Of a stretch of DNA of 64,000 bases, positions 40,357 through 47,947 are shown piece after piece; position 1 is the first letter of the stretch, and each line of letters opens with the position of its first letter. The position numbers were made by a program, and so were the translations under genes. Under the pieces are notes generated by a model, which made no database searches, was not told where the DNA came from, and was given only the letters and a program-made list of their open reading frames with translations. The stretch comes from Sedimentimonas flavescens (GTDB lineage: Bacteria; Pseudomonadota; Alphaproteobacteria; Rhodobacterales; Rhodobacteraceae), in NCBI RefSeq assembly GCF_019264375.1, contig NZ_JAHVAI010000005.1, forward strand, positions 124,001 through 188,000. The letters are read 5' to 3'.

Positions 40357-41319
40357 TCAGGCGTGAATACGTCTAAGGCCCGGCAGGTCCACGCCTTTCG
40401 CGCGCAGCCCGTCTTCAAGGCTTGTCAGGCGCGCACGGATCCGCAGCCCCTCGAACCGATCAAGCGCATGGCGGCAGACCAGGGCCTCAAGGTAGGGGCG
40501 CTCCTCGGCCTCTAGCCGCGCGATCAATGCGCGCAGATAGCGCGGCATGTCGCGGCGCGCGCGGTAGAGCCGCCAGAAGGCCTGCGCGTCGAACTCCCCT
40601 CGGCAGGCGAGCGTCAAAATCTGGTGCAGGATATCCATCTCGCGCAGCATCCAGCCGACGTGGCTGCCAAGATTGCGGCAGGGCAGCAGCGTGACATGCG
40701 GGCGCGCGAACATCGCGGCATGCATGGCGTCGAGCGTCTCATGCGGGTCGAACAGGATATAGGCCGCGCCGGCGCCGTCGATCATGTCCGGGGCAAAGCC
40801 GTAACGGTCGGTGAAACTTGTGCGCCGCATCCGCGGGAAGCGCGTGTCCCATCCGGTCAGGCGCGGCGAGAGCGTCGCCTGCGGCTGGATCGCGATCACG
40901 GTCGCGCCGGGGGCGGCAACCGCGAAGGCGGCGGCGGCATATCCGCCCGAGCCCTCGCCGTAAAACACGACCCGGTCGAAATCCTCGAAGAACGCCTCAT
41001 CCACGAGCCGGTCCACATAGGCATAGACCGAGGGGTCGCGAAACCAGCTTTCCTCGTCCGAAATCAGCGTCAGGCTCGACCAGCCTTGCGCGCGCGCGAC
41101 GCGGTAGCCGAGTGGTAGTTCGTCAGGCGCTCCGGTGCGGATCGAGGCGCGGGTCTCGAACGTCACCAGCAGGATCGGGCCTTCATCGGACAGCATCGCG
41201 TGGTGACGCTTGCCCAACGGCTCGTAGTATCCGGCCTCTTCGCCGAGTTCCTCGATCCGTTGCAGCCACTCGCCATCTGTCAAATCGCGCATGGGTGAAT
41301 GCATGTCCAATACCGTCAT
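40357..41319 (-). CDS. Hypothetical protein with alpha/beta-hydrolase-like segment
   Basis: A 320-residue soluble protein. Residues about 135-160 read DRVVFYGEGSGGYAAAAFAVA, resembling the nucleophile elbow of alpha/beta hydrolases, but with Glu where the first Gly of G-x-S-x-G belongs. A later HVGWM could hold the histidine. Related proteins in this group are often labelled PAPS reductase, but I see no PAPS-reductase motif. ATG 41319 follows AAGGGAGG; function unknown. It faces the preceding gene tail to tail. Confidence 0.7.
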   Translation of the reverse strand: MTVLDMHSPMRDLTDGEWLQRIEELGEEAGYYEPLGKRHHAMLSDEGPILLVTFETRASIRTGAPDELPLGYRVARAQGWSSLTLISDEESWFRDPSVYAYVDRLVDEAFFEDFDRVVFYGEGSGGYAAAAFAVAAPGATVIAIQPQATLSPRLTGWDTRFPRMRRTSFTDRYGFAPDMIDGAGAAYILFDPHETLDAMHAAMFARPHVTLLPCRNLGSHVGWMLREMDILHQILTLACRGEFDAQAFWRLYRARRDMPRYLRALIARLEAEERPYLEALVCRHALDRFEGLRIRARLTSLEDGLRAKGVDLPGLRRIHA

Positions 41320-41404
41320 CCTGCGCGCCTCCCTTGGCCGTTTTGCCAAAGGTGGCGCACCTTCCTTAATCTAACACTATCACGCGTCGGGGCCAGACGA
41401 AGAA

Positions 41405-41428
41405 AATCCTTGTGATCAAGGGGATTGT
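41405..41428 (-). terminator. Terminator-like hairpin after the glycosyltransferase gene
   Basis: On the minus strand AATCCCCTTG-ATCA-CAAGGATT, with one bulged C, is followed by TTCTT. It lies about 20 bases beyond the stop at 41448. Confidence 0.55.
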
Positions 41429-41447
41429 GCGGGTGGCCTCGGCAATG

Positions 41448-42518
41448 TCACGCGCCGTCACGCATTGTTTCCCGGCCCCGCTCGTGTCGCACGCCACGCA
41501 GGCCCAGGGCGACCATCCGACGCGCTAAAGGTGGCGAAAGCGGCTGTGAGGGGGGGGTGATCAGAAGTCTTCCGAACAGCGCACGGTAGTCTTCGCTCAG
41601 TAACAATTCCTCGATCCGGGCCTTGCGCCAGACAACCGCCTGCGCGTGAAGCGCGCCAAGGGCCGGATCGGCCATCAATTTGCGCAGGATCGGGGCCACG
41701 CGCGAATCATGGCGAAGGATCGACTCGTCGGTTTCGGCGCAGAAATTGCGCTCCACCCAATAGCCCATGTCGAAGGACGCGCCCTCGCGGTTGGCGCGAC
41801 CGCGCGCGCATTTGAGCAGATAGCTCTGCATCGCGCCAAGCGCGTAGTGGTTCAACTGGACCAGTTCGTGGTTGTTCTGACCAAGGGGCGTGAAGATGCG
41901 CCCGCGCCGGTAGCTGGCGGGCAGCTCGCGCCCCGATCCGTCGAACCAGCGGCTTGCGTCAATGCGCTTCGGGTCGGGCTGGCGGGGGCGATGGACGCCC
42001 AGTTTTCCGTAGCTGCCATTGTTGCGAAACAGCGTCTTGAAGAGGCCCGACCGCCAAGGCCAGGCCATGACCGAGGGGGAGGCAAGCCGAAACTGATCGC
42101 GCAGCGGGCGATCTTCATAGTCGATCACGCCCGCATTGCCGAAAAGCCGCCACGTCAGCGTGATCGCGGTGGCCTCGGGCAGAGTGTCGGTCAGTGCCGT
42201 CAGCGTGCCGTCGCCCGTGTGAATGTTGACGAACTCGTCGATGTCGAGCACCGCGATCCAGTCGGCGGTTTGGCGCAGCGGGTGCTTGTCAGCGGCCTTC
42301 AGCGCGGCCCATTGTGGCCCCTCGCGCCAGGGACCGGGATTGCGCACATGCGTCAGCCATCCCAACTGCGCCAGCCGGTCCAGCATGGCATCCGTTCCGT
42401 CGTCGCAATCGTTGGAAAACACGAGGAAATCGGTGAACCCCACCGCGCGGTGGTGGGCCAGCCATTCCAGCAGGAAGGCTGCCTCGTTCTTGACGGTCAG
42501 GATTGCCAGAAAACGCAT
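41448..42518 (-). CDS. Glycosyltransferase, GT2/GT92-like
   Basis: A 356-residue protein of the family annotated as GT2/DUF23 in this group. It has an N-terminal LTVKNEAAFLLEWLAHHRAVG (nucleotide-sugar fold start) and the metal-binding D-x-D in WIAVLDIDEFVNIH (near 92). Further marks are the block GYWVERNFC and a basic C-terminal region. It should transfer a sugar, acceptor unknown. ATG 42518 follows AAGGGTG; it is divergent from the candidate small RNA and shares its upstream region. Confidence 0.83.
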   Translation of the reverse strand: MRFLAILTVKNEAAFLLEWLAHHRAVGFTDFLVFSNDCDDGTDAMLDRLAQLGWLTHVRNPGPWREGPQWAALKAADKHPLRQTADWIAVLDIDEFVNIHTGDGTLTALTDTLPEATAITLTWRLFGNAGVIDYEDRPLRDQFRLASPSVMAWPWRSGLFKTLFRNNGSYGKLGVHRPRQPDPKRIDASRWFDGSGRELPASYRRGRIFTPLGQNNHELVQLNHYALGAMQSYLLKCARGRANREGASFDMGYWVERNFCAETDESILRHDSRVAPILRKLMADPALGALHAQAVVWRKARIEELLLSEDYRALFGRLLITPPSQPLSPPLARRMVALGLRGVRHERGRETMRDGA

Positions 42519-42611
42519 GGCACACCCTTGCACCCTTGGACAGGGATTCGCAAATGCGCGGAGACATCAAGCTGTGCTCGCCAAAATGTCGCAGGCACCG
42601 CCGCAGCGCAA

Positions 42612-42625
42612 TTGACCTAAGTCAA
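42612..42625 (+). promoter_or_regulatory. FNR-type box before the candidate small RNA
   Basis: TTGAC-CTAA-GTCAA is a perfect inverted repeat fitting the FNR/FnrL consensus TTGAY-N4-RTCAA. Its centre (42618.5) is 41.5 bases before base 42660, where the RNA stem begins, and TATCAG at 42648-42653 is placed as a -10. This is the class II FNR activator geometry. Confidence 0.75.
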
Positions 42626-42659
42626 AGAGAATGGACACGCCCAGTCGTATCAGAAGACT

Positions 42660-42787
42660 ATCAGGTTCCTGATCTCCCTGAACCGCGGCCTAGCCGCACG
42701 AACCTGATAAGCGGACCTAGGACGTTCTCCCTCGTCCCGTCCCTAAAATGCGCTGCGGGCCTCCCTCCCGCAGCGCTTTAATTTTTT
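42660..42787 (+). ncRNA. Candidate FNR-controlled small RNA with three CUCCCU motifs
   Basis: No protein is encoded here. The inferred ~128-nt transcript has a 9-10 bp closing stem (42659-42668 with 42700-42709) containing an inner hairpin (GCGGC-CTA-GCCGC, 42685-42697). An unpaired region follows, then a 10-bp terminator hairpin. CUCCCU occurs three times (42674, 42727, 42761): between stems, in the open region and in the terminator loop. Such repeats pair with Shine-Dalgarno sequences in trans-acting sRNAs. Start site and expression are inferred from the promoter layout only. Confidence 0.7.
42750..42787 (+). terminator. Terminator of the candidate small RNA
   Basis: A perfect 10-bp stem, GCGCTGCGGG with CCCGCAGCGC, and loop CCTCCCT are followed by TTTAATTTTTT. 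It is the strongest intrinsic terminator in the window on the plus strand, although no protein gene precedes it. That is why I looked for an RNA gene. Confidence 0.92.
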
Positions 42788-42805
42788 GCGGTGCCCGCGC
42801 AATTT

Positions 42806-43648
42806 TCACTGCCGGTCCGTGCGCTTGTCCTGAGCCATCAATTGGCTGACAAGCGCATCGGGAAGGGCGTCTTGGGCATAATCGAAGGTGCCAGAGTCGC
42901 GCACCTCCTGTGCGGCGCGCATCAGGGCGCCAAGTGCCGCGCGGGCGAAGGAACCGCCGACACTGATCCGCCGAACGCCCGCCTCGGAAAGCTCTTGCAC
43001 CGTGTAGCTCCGGCCCTTCAGGCCCATCACTACGTTAACGGGTTTGTCCACCGCGCGGCACACGGTTCTGATCGCCTCAATGTCCGGCAGACCCGGAGCG
43101 TAAAGCACATCCGCGCCGGCCTCGGAGAAGGCTTGCAGGCGCTTGATCGTGTCGGACAGATCCGGTCGCCCCCAGAGGTAGTTCTCGGCCCGTGCCGTCA
43201 GCAGGAACGGCAGGTCGCGCGCGGCCTCAGCAGCGGCCTGAATGCGCTCAACCGCTTGGGAAAGATCATAAATCGGCGCGTCGTCTGCGCCGGTTGCATC
43301 CTCGATCGAGCCTCCGACGAGGCCGACCTCGCAAGCCATCCGGATCGTCTCGGCGCAGATCTCGGGCTGTGCGCAGAAACCGTCCTCAAGATCGGCCGAC
43401 ACGGGCAGGTCGGTCGCGGCGACGATCTCGGCCGCGTTCGCGATGATCTCGTCGCGCGTCAGGGCAGAGAAGGAATCCCGCTTGCCTTTTGAGAAGGCAT
43501 ATCCGGCGCTGGTGGTCGCAAGTGCTTCAAAGCCCAAACTGGCCAGCAACCGCGCAGAGCCCGCGTCCCAAGGGTTGGGAATGACGAACGCGGAATCGCG
43601 GTGATGCAGTGCTTTCAGGCGTTCGAACTTTGTGCGCTGATCCGGCAT
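42806..43648 (-). CDS. Isocitrate lyase/PEP mutase superfamily enzyme
   Basis: A 280-residue TIM-barrel protein of the PEP mutase/isocitrate lyase superfamily. It opens FERLKALHHRDSAFVIPNPWDAGSARLL (in parts) and has PVSADLEDGF (metal-binding DLED, near 86), GGSIEDATG and LTARAENYLWG. The catalytic K-[KR]-C-G-H of isocitrate lyase is absent, so carboxyPEP-mutase or oxaloacetate/2-methylisocitrate-like activity is possible but unproven. A 29-base inverted repeat covers its ribosome-binding site. It converges on the candidate small RNA. Confidence 0.84.
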   Translation of the reverse strand: MPDQRTKFERLKALHHRDSAFVIPNPWDAGSARLLASLGFEALATTSAGYAFSKGKRDSFSALTRDEIIANAAEIVAATDLPVSADLEDGFCAQPEICAETIRMACEVGLVGGSIEDATGADDAPIYDLSQAVERIQAAAEAARDLPFLLTARAENYLWGRPDLSDTIKRLQAFSEAGADVLYAPGLPDIEAIRTVCRAVDKPVNVVMGLKGRSYTVQELSEAGVRRISVGGSFARAALGALMRAAQEVRDSGTFDYAQDALPDALVSQLMAQDKRTDRQ

Positions 43649-43651
43649 GAC

Positions 43652-43680
43652 ATACTCCGAGGCTGAATTCCTCAGAGTAT
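43652..43680 (-). promoter_or_regulatory. Inverted repeat covering the ribosome-binding site
   Basis: ATACTCCGAGG, a 7-base spacer, then CCTCAGAGTAT: 10 of 11 positions pair. On the mRNA strand the GGAG ribosome-binding site (43658-43655) lies inside the second arm, six bases before the ATG. It could be a repressor operator or an RNA hairpin hiding the site. Confidence 0.6.
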
Positions 43681-43731
43681 AGTCAGTTCAGAACATAACG
43701 CGAACAAATTTTCTCGCTCAGGGACAAGCCG

Positions 43732-44334
43732 CTAGATGATCTTGACCTGCGTGCCTGTCGGGCAAAGGGCGTAGAGCTCTTCGATCTGCTCATTGAAAAG
43801 ACCGATGCAGCCTGACGAGCTCTTGCGGCCGATCTTGCGGGTGTCGTGGGTGCCGTGGATGATATAAGCGGGCCAGCTTAGATAAAGCGCATGGGTGCCA
43901 AGCGGGTTGTCGGGGCCGGGCGGCATGTAGCGCAGGCTCGGGTCGCGTTCGAGCATTGAGGGCGTGGGCGTCCAGTCGGGGCCGACGCGCTTGCGCACGA
44001 TCTCGGTGTAGCCGCGCTTGGTCAGTTCCTCGCTCATCGGAACCGAGGTCGGGTAGAGGCGGTAATCCAACCCATCCTTGGCCCAATAGTGCAGCGCGCG
44101 CGAACTCGTGTCGGCGATCAGGGTGGCGCGGTCGATCTGGTCGAAGTGATCGCGCCAATCGACCAGCCGAAAGGCCGAGATGTTGCGCCGTTCGGACGGG
44201 GCCACGATGGCGGGTTGCAGGGCCATGGGCGTGTCTTGCGTTGCCGCGCGGGCCAGGGCGGGGCTGAGCAGGGCGGCCCCGCCGGCAAATATCGCGGCGC
44301 GTCGGCTCAGCATCGGTGCGCGTGGGGTGGTCAT
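43732..44334 (-). CDS. L,D-transpeptidase (YkuD), Tat-exported
   Basis: A 200-residue periplasmic enzyme of the YkuD family, which makes L,D cross-links in peptidoglycan or attaches proteins to it. It has a twin-arginine signal (LSRRAAIFAGGAALL, residues 9-23) and the catalytic block IHGTHDTRKIGRKSSSGCIG with H160 and C176. The usual SHGC is SSGC here. ATG 44334 has AGGAGCCG before it; the upstream in-frame ATG does not. Downstream of infC on the same strand, but a terminator lies between. Confidence 0.88.
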   Translation of the reverse strand: MTTPRAPMLSRRAAIFAGGAALLSPALARAATQDTPMALQPAIVAPSERRNISAFRLVDWRDHFDQIDRATLIADTSSRALHYWAKDGLDYRLYPTSVPMSEELTKRGYTEIVRKRVGPDWTPTPSMLERDPSLRYMPPGPDNPLGTHALYLSWPAYIIHGTHDTRKIGRKSSSGCIGLFNEQIEELYALCPTGTQVKII

Positions 44335-44426
44335 CGGGTCGGCTCCTGTTTCCTGTTCGAGGCAGAATCCCATCCCGATGCCGCAGGTGCAAATCACGGC
44401 TGCTCACGCTTGGGCGAGCGCGCAAG

Positions 44427-44455
44427 AAAAAACCCTCCCGCAGGGGGAGGGTTTT
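44427..44455 (-). terminator. Terminator of infC
   Basis: An 11-bp perfect stem (AAAACCCTCCC with GGGAGGGTTTT), five-base loop, lies 22 bases beyond the infC stop. On the minus strand it ends in TTTTTT. Confidence 0.93.
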
Positions 44456-44476
44456 GAAATCTAGACTGTCGGCCGA

Positions 44477-45016
44477 TTACTTCGGCGCGATCATCATGAT
44501 CATCTGGCGGCCTTCGAGCTTGGGCATCGACTCGATCTTGCCGGCATCGCCCACGTCATCCTTGACGCGGTTGAGCAGTTCCAGGCCAAGCTGCTGGTGC
44601 GCCATCTCGCGGCCGCGGAAGCGCAGGGTGATCTTGACCTTGTCGCCGCCCTCAAGGAACTTCATGACCGAGCGCATCTTGACCTCATAGTCATGTGTGT
44701 CGGTGCCGGGGCGGAATTTGACTTCCTTGATCTCGATGATGTGCTGCTTCTTGCGGGCCTCGGCCTCGCGCTTCTGCTGCTCATATTTGAACTTGCCATA
44801 GTCCATGATCTTGCAGACCGGCGGTACGGCCGTCGGCGAGATCTCCACGAGGTCCAGCCCGGCCTCATCGGCCATCATCATCGCGCGCGCGGGGGTCACG
44901 ACTCCGACGTTCTCACCATCCGCGCCGATCAGACGGATCTCGGGGGCACGGATACGGTCATTGACGCGGGGGCCGGTGTCGCGTTGCGGCGGGGCGTTGT
45001 GCGGTCTGCGGGCTAT
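44477..45016 (-). CDS. infC: Translation initiation factor IF-3 with ATA start
   Basis: IF-3 keeps the 30S subunit free and checks the start codon and initiator tRNA. The 179-residue product is complete only if translation starts at ATA 45016. GAAGGAACACAGCC precedes it and the encoded start (M)[20 protein letters not shown] matches IF-3 of relatives. The first ATG/GTG downstream would remove about 40 residues of the N domain. A rare start codon is the known basis of IF-3 self-control. Later motifs include [17 protein letters not shown] and [12 protein letters not shown]. Confidence 0.93.
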   Translation of the reverse strand: MARRPHNAPPQRDTGPRVNDRIRAPEIRLIGADGENVGVVTPARAMMMADEAGLDLVEISPTAVPPVCKIMDYGKFKYEQQKREAEARKKQHIIEIKEVKFRPGTDTHDYEVKMRSVMKFLEGGDKVKITLRFRGREMAHQQLGLELLNRVKDDVGDAGKIESMPKLEGRQMIMMIAPK

Positions 45017-45229
45017 GGCTGTGTTCCTTCTGTGGCCATCTCTGATTGGCGCGCAAAATAGTTCCGGGTTTCTCAGCTTTCAACCGGAATCGCGGGGTGC
45101 AGGGGCGCATCCGGTGGCAATCTTGCCGATTAGGGGGAAAAGCCGGGCTTTCTACACCTTCCATCTGGCGCAGATCCCTCCCATATGGTGGCCACGAGCA
45201 CGATCCGTGCCGACATTGGGAGAAAAAGT

Positions 45230-45769
45230 ATGAACAACAAGGTTCTTGGTCTGGTCGTCGCCATCGCTGCCGTTGCGGCCGGGGCGTGGTATTTCACTCG
45301 CTCGCCCGAAGTGCAGCCCGAGGCAACCGCCACCACCGAGGCGCCCGCCGCCGAGACGAGCGCCACCGATGCCGCGGCGCAAGCCGCCGCCGAGGCTGCC
45401 GCCGCAGCCACCGAGGCTGCGCAGGCTGCCGGTGAAGCCGCGAAGGCCGCGGCCGATGCTGCCGCAGAGGCGGTGAACCAGGCCGCGACCGATGCGGCTG
45501 CCGCTGCGGCCGAAGCCGTCAACAACGCGGCCGCCGCCGCGTCCGATGCCGCCAATGCTGCCGTCGAAGGCGCAGGCGAGATGATGGACTCCACCAAGGC
45601 GCTGACGGTCGAAAGCTTCGACGCCGACAAGGTGATCGAGATGATCGAGACCTCGACGCTGGCCGAGGAAAGCAAGGCCGCGCTCAAGGCCGTGGTCGAA
45701 GGCGCGCGCGCCAATCCGGGCCTGGTCTCGGGTGCGATCGAGCAGGTCAAGGCGGCGCTTGGCCACTGA
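45230..45769 (+). CDS. Ala-rich membrane-anchored protein
   Basis: A 179-residue protein with one N-terminal membrane helix (KVLGLVVAIAAVAAGAWYF, residues 4-22). A low-complexity Ala/Glu/Thr helix-forming region (about 30-115) in apolipoprotein-like repeats follows, then a folded C-terminal domain (VESFDADKVIEMIETSTLAEE, then NPGLVSGAIEQVKAALG). It is probably anchored with the repeat in the periplasm. The family is unknown to me. GGGAGAAAAAGT before ATG 45230 fixes the start. It is divergent from infC. Confidence 0.78.
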   Translation: MNNKVLGLVVAIAAVAAGAWYFTRSPEVQPEATATTEAPAAETSATDAAAQAAAEAAAAATEAAQAAGEAAKAAADAAAEAVNQAATDAAAAAAEAVNNAAAAASDAANAAVEGAGEMMDSTKALTVESFDADKVIEMIETSTLAEESKAALKAVVEGARANPGLVSGAIEQVKAALGH

Positions 45770-45794
45770 CGCCGGGCCGATCAGCCAAAACGAC

Positions 45795-45823
45795 AAAAGG
45801 CCGCGATCGCTCGCGGCCTTTTT
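45795..45823. terminator. Two-way terminator between the Ala-rich gene and fpr
   Basis: AAAAGGCCGCG-ATCGCT-CGCGGCCTTTT: an 11-bp perfect stem with T runs on both strands, between convergent genes. Confidence 0.93.
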
Positions 45824-45843
45824 CATTTGCTGTGCAGCAGGTC

Positions 45844-46656
45844 TTAGATGCCGTCGCCGACGAAGGCTTTCTCGACCACGTATTCGCGCGGCTCCGAGTT
45901 CGCGCCTTCGCGCAGGCCAAAGCTTTCCAGCACCGCCATCACGTCCTTGTTGAACGCAAGCGAGCCGCAGACCATGGCGCGGTCATGCTCGGCGTCCATC
46001 GGCGCGATGCCCAGATCCTCGAACACCTTGCCCGAGCTGAGGTTGTCGGTGATCCGGCCCATGTGGTGGAACTCTTCGCGCGTGGTGGTGGGGTAGTATT
46101 TCAGCTTGCCCTCGACCATCTCGCCGATCAGCGGGTCGTTCACCAGATCCTCCACCAGCTTGCGGCCGTATTCGAGTTCCTCGACGGTGCGGCAGGTGTG
46201 CATCATGATGACCTCTTCGAATTTCTCGTAGGTCTCGGGTTCGCGCATCAGCGAGGCGAAGGGCGCGATGCCGGTGCCGGTGGCCAGGAACCACACGCGC
46301 TTGCCGGGCAGGAGCGCGTCGATCACCAGCGTGCCGACGGGCTTGGGACGCAGGATGATCTCGTCGCCCACCTCGATGTGCTGAAGGCGCGAGGTCAGCG
46401 GGCCATCGGGCACCTTGATCGAGTAGAACTCAAGCTCTTCGTCCCAGGCGGGCGAGGCGATCGAATAGGCGCGCAGAAGCGGTTTGCCCCTGTCGTCCAG
46501 CAGACCAATCATCACGAACTCACCCGAGCGGAAGCGCAGGGTTTGCGGGCGGGTCACGCGGAACGAAAACAGCCGGTCGGTCCAGTGCTTGACCTCGGTC
46601 ACGGTCTGCGCGTCGGGCAGGTGCTTGGGGGCAGGGATGGTGGCGGTCTGGGTCAC
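45844..46656 (-). CDS. fpr: Ferredoxin/flavodoxin-NADP reductase
   Basis: Fpr passes electrons between NADPH and ferredoxin or flavodoxin through FAD, feeding Fe-S synthesis and stress defence. The 270-residue bacterial-type enzyme has the FAD motif LRAYSIASP (near 62), NADP-binding FLATGTGIAPFASL (near 123) and MVCGSLAFNKDV (near 228). The C terminus extends beyond the aromatic end of plant enzymes (FVGDGI), as in Rhodobacter Fpr. An FNR-type box lies about 115 bases upstream. Confidence 0.94.
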   Translation of the reverse strand: MTQTATIPAPKHLPDAQTVTEVKHWTDRLFSFRVTRPQTLRFRSGEFVMIGLLDDRGKPLLRAYSIASPAWDEELEFYSIKVPDGPLTSRLQHIEVGDEIILRPKPVGTLVIDALLPGKRVWFLATGTGIAPFASLMREPETYEKFEEVIMMHTCRTVEELEYGRKLVEDLVNDPLIGEMVEGKLKYYPTTTREEFHHMGRITDNLSSGKVFEDLGIAPMDAEHDRAMVCGSLAFNKDVMAVLESFGLREGANSEPREYVVEKAFVGDGI

Positions 46657-46763
46657 GTCGATCTCGTTTTGTCAAAGGCCCCGGAGAGGGGGGGCGATGC
46701 GGGCCCGGCGAAGGGGCGGCGTAAATATGCACCGCAAATACCTCTTCGCCGAGCGCAGGTTCC

Positions 46764-46777
46764 TTGATTTGGCTCAA
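46764..46777 (-). promoter_or_regulatory. FNR-type box before fpr
   Basis: TTGAT-TTGG-CTCAA matches TTGAT-N4-ATCAA at 9 of 10 fixed positions. A TATTTG at the -10 position (46740-46735, minus strand) gives nearly class II spacing for fpr, whose start is at 46656. Confidence 0.55.
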
Positions 46778-46829
46778 GTCGGCTTGAATTTGGGTTCTAA
46801 GCCGGTTCGTCCGGGCTGAAAAGCGACAA

Positions 46830-47201
46830 TCAGCCGCGCAGGCGGGCGCGATATTCATGCGCCTGCCAGTCGGCACGGGCTTTCCACTGCGCCTCGGGCT
46901 GGCGCGCGGCCAGCTCGTCCGAGATCTCGACCTCGTCGAAGCCCGAGCGGCGCGCCATCGCGTATTGATCCGCGATGACGTGGCCCGCGGCGCGCAGGCG
47001 CCCGGTGAAGCCAAGCGCGCGCAGGCGCCGCCCAAGGGTAAAGCCGCGCCCGTCCGAGAAGGCCGGGAAGGCCACGCGCACCAGCTCCGCACCCGCCGTC
47101 AGCACGGCCAGCTCGCCCGCATCGGTATCGGGCGCAAGCTCGACCACCGCGCCTGCCCAGTCCTCGGCATGAAAGCCGTCGTCACGCACGATCACGCTCA
47201 T
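46830..47201 (-). CDS. DUF934 protein of the sulfite-reduction cluster
   Basis: A 123-residue cytosolic protein with the DUF934 signature: GRGFTLGRRLRALGFTGRLRAAGHVIADQYAMARRSGFDEVEIS (in parts). Family members regularly lie beside cysH/cysI and are thought to be an accessory of sulfite reduction; mechanism unknown. Its ATG overlaps the cysH stop (ATGA), making it the last gene of the cluster. Confidence 0.87.
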   Translation of the reverse strand: MSVIVRDDGFHAEDWAGAVVELAPDTDAGELAVLTAGAELVRVAFPAFSDGRGFTLGRRLRALGFTGRLRAAGHVIADQYAMARRSGFDEVEISDELAARQPEAQWKARADWQAHEYRARLRG

Positions 47202-47947
47202 GCCACTTTCTCCTCGGTCTCGATGTCGGTCTTCACGCGCACCGGCTTGCCGCCGATGAAGTGGATGCCGCATTCGGTCTTGGTCTGGCCGCGCCAGCGG
47301 CCCGCGCGGGGGTCCTCGCCGGGTTTCACGGGGCTGGTGCAGGGGGCGCAGCCGATCGACGGATAGCCCTTGGCCACCAGCGGGTGACGGGGCAGGCGGT
47401 TCTGGACGATGTATTCCTCCAGATCCTCGCGGCCCCAATGCGCCAGCGGGTTGATCTTCATGCGGGTGGGGGTTTCCACCTCGAAGAAGTCGATGGTCGA
47501 GCGGGTGTCGCCCTGATACCGCTTGCGGCCCGTGATCCAGGCGTCATAGCCCGAGAGCGCGGTTTCCAGCGGCACCGTCTTGCGCAGGTTGCAGCAGGCG
47601 TCGGTGTTGAACTGGTGCAGCGTCCCGTCCGGGTCGTCGAGCTTCAGCGCAGCCTCGCTGGCGGTGATGTTGCGCACATTGGTCAGGCCCAGCTTGGCGG
47701 CCACATCGCGCTGATAGTCCAGCGTTTCCTGGAACAGCATCAGCGTGTCGATGAACAGCACCGGAGTGCCCGGCGCGATGATCGAAACCATGTGCAGCAG
47801 CACGACCGATTCCGCCCCGAAGGACGAAACCAGCGCAACCTCGCCCGTATCGGCGTCTTTCAGGGCCTTTTCCATGACCGAGACCGCCGCGTGGTGGCGG
47901 TAGCGATCATTCAGCGCGGCAACCCGCAGTTCGATATCAGGCAGCAT
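47198..47947 (-). CDS. cysH: Adenylyl-sulfate (APS) reductase, assimilatory
   Basis: CysH reduces activated sulfate to sulfite. The 249-residue product has SSFGAESVVLLH (near 41) and the catalytic cysteine in TECGIH (C226). Two cysteine pairs, C118-C119 (DACCNLRK) and C200-x2-C203 (GCAPC), bind a [4Fe-4S] cluster and mark enzymes using APS rather than PAPS. ATG 47947 overlaps the end of cysI by 11 bases. A longer reading frame upstream is antisense-like and rejected. Confidence 0.93.
   Translation of the reverse strand: MLPDIELRVAALNDRYRHHAAVSVMEKALKDADTGEVALVSSFGAESVVLLHMVSIIAPGTPVLFIDTLMLFQETLDYQRDVAAKLGLTNVRNITASEAALKLDDPDGTLHQFNTDACCNLRKTVPLETALSGYDAWITGRKRYQGDTRSTIDFFEVETPTRMKINPLAHWGREDLEEYIVQNRLPRHPLVAKGYPSIGCAPCTSPVKPGEDPRAGRWRGQTKTECGIHFIGGKPVRVKTDIETEEKVA

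Noticed and set aside
45152-45826. Gly/Ser-rich minus-strand frame opposite the Ala-rich gene
   Set aside because: Low-complexity mirror of the Ala codons; no start signal.
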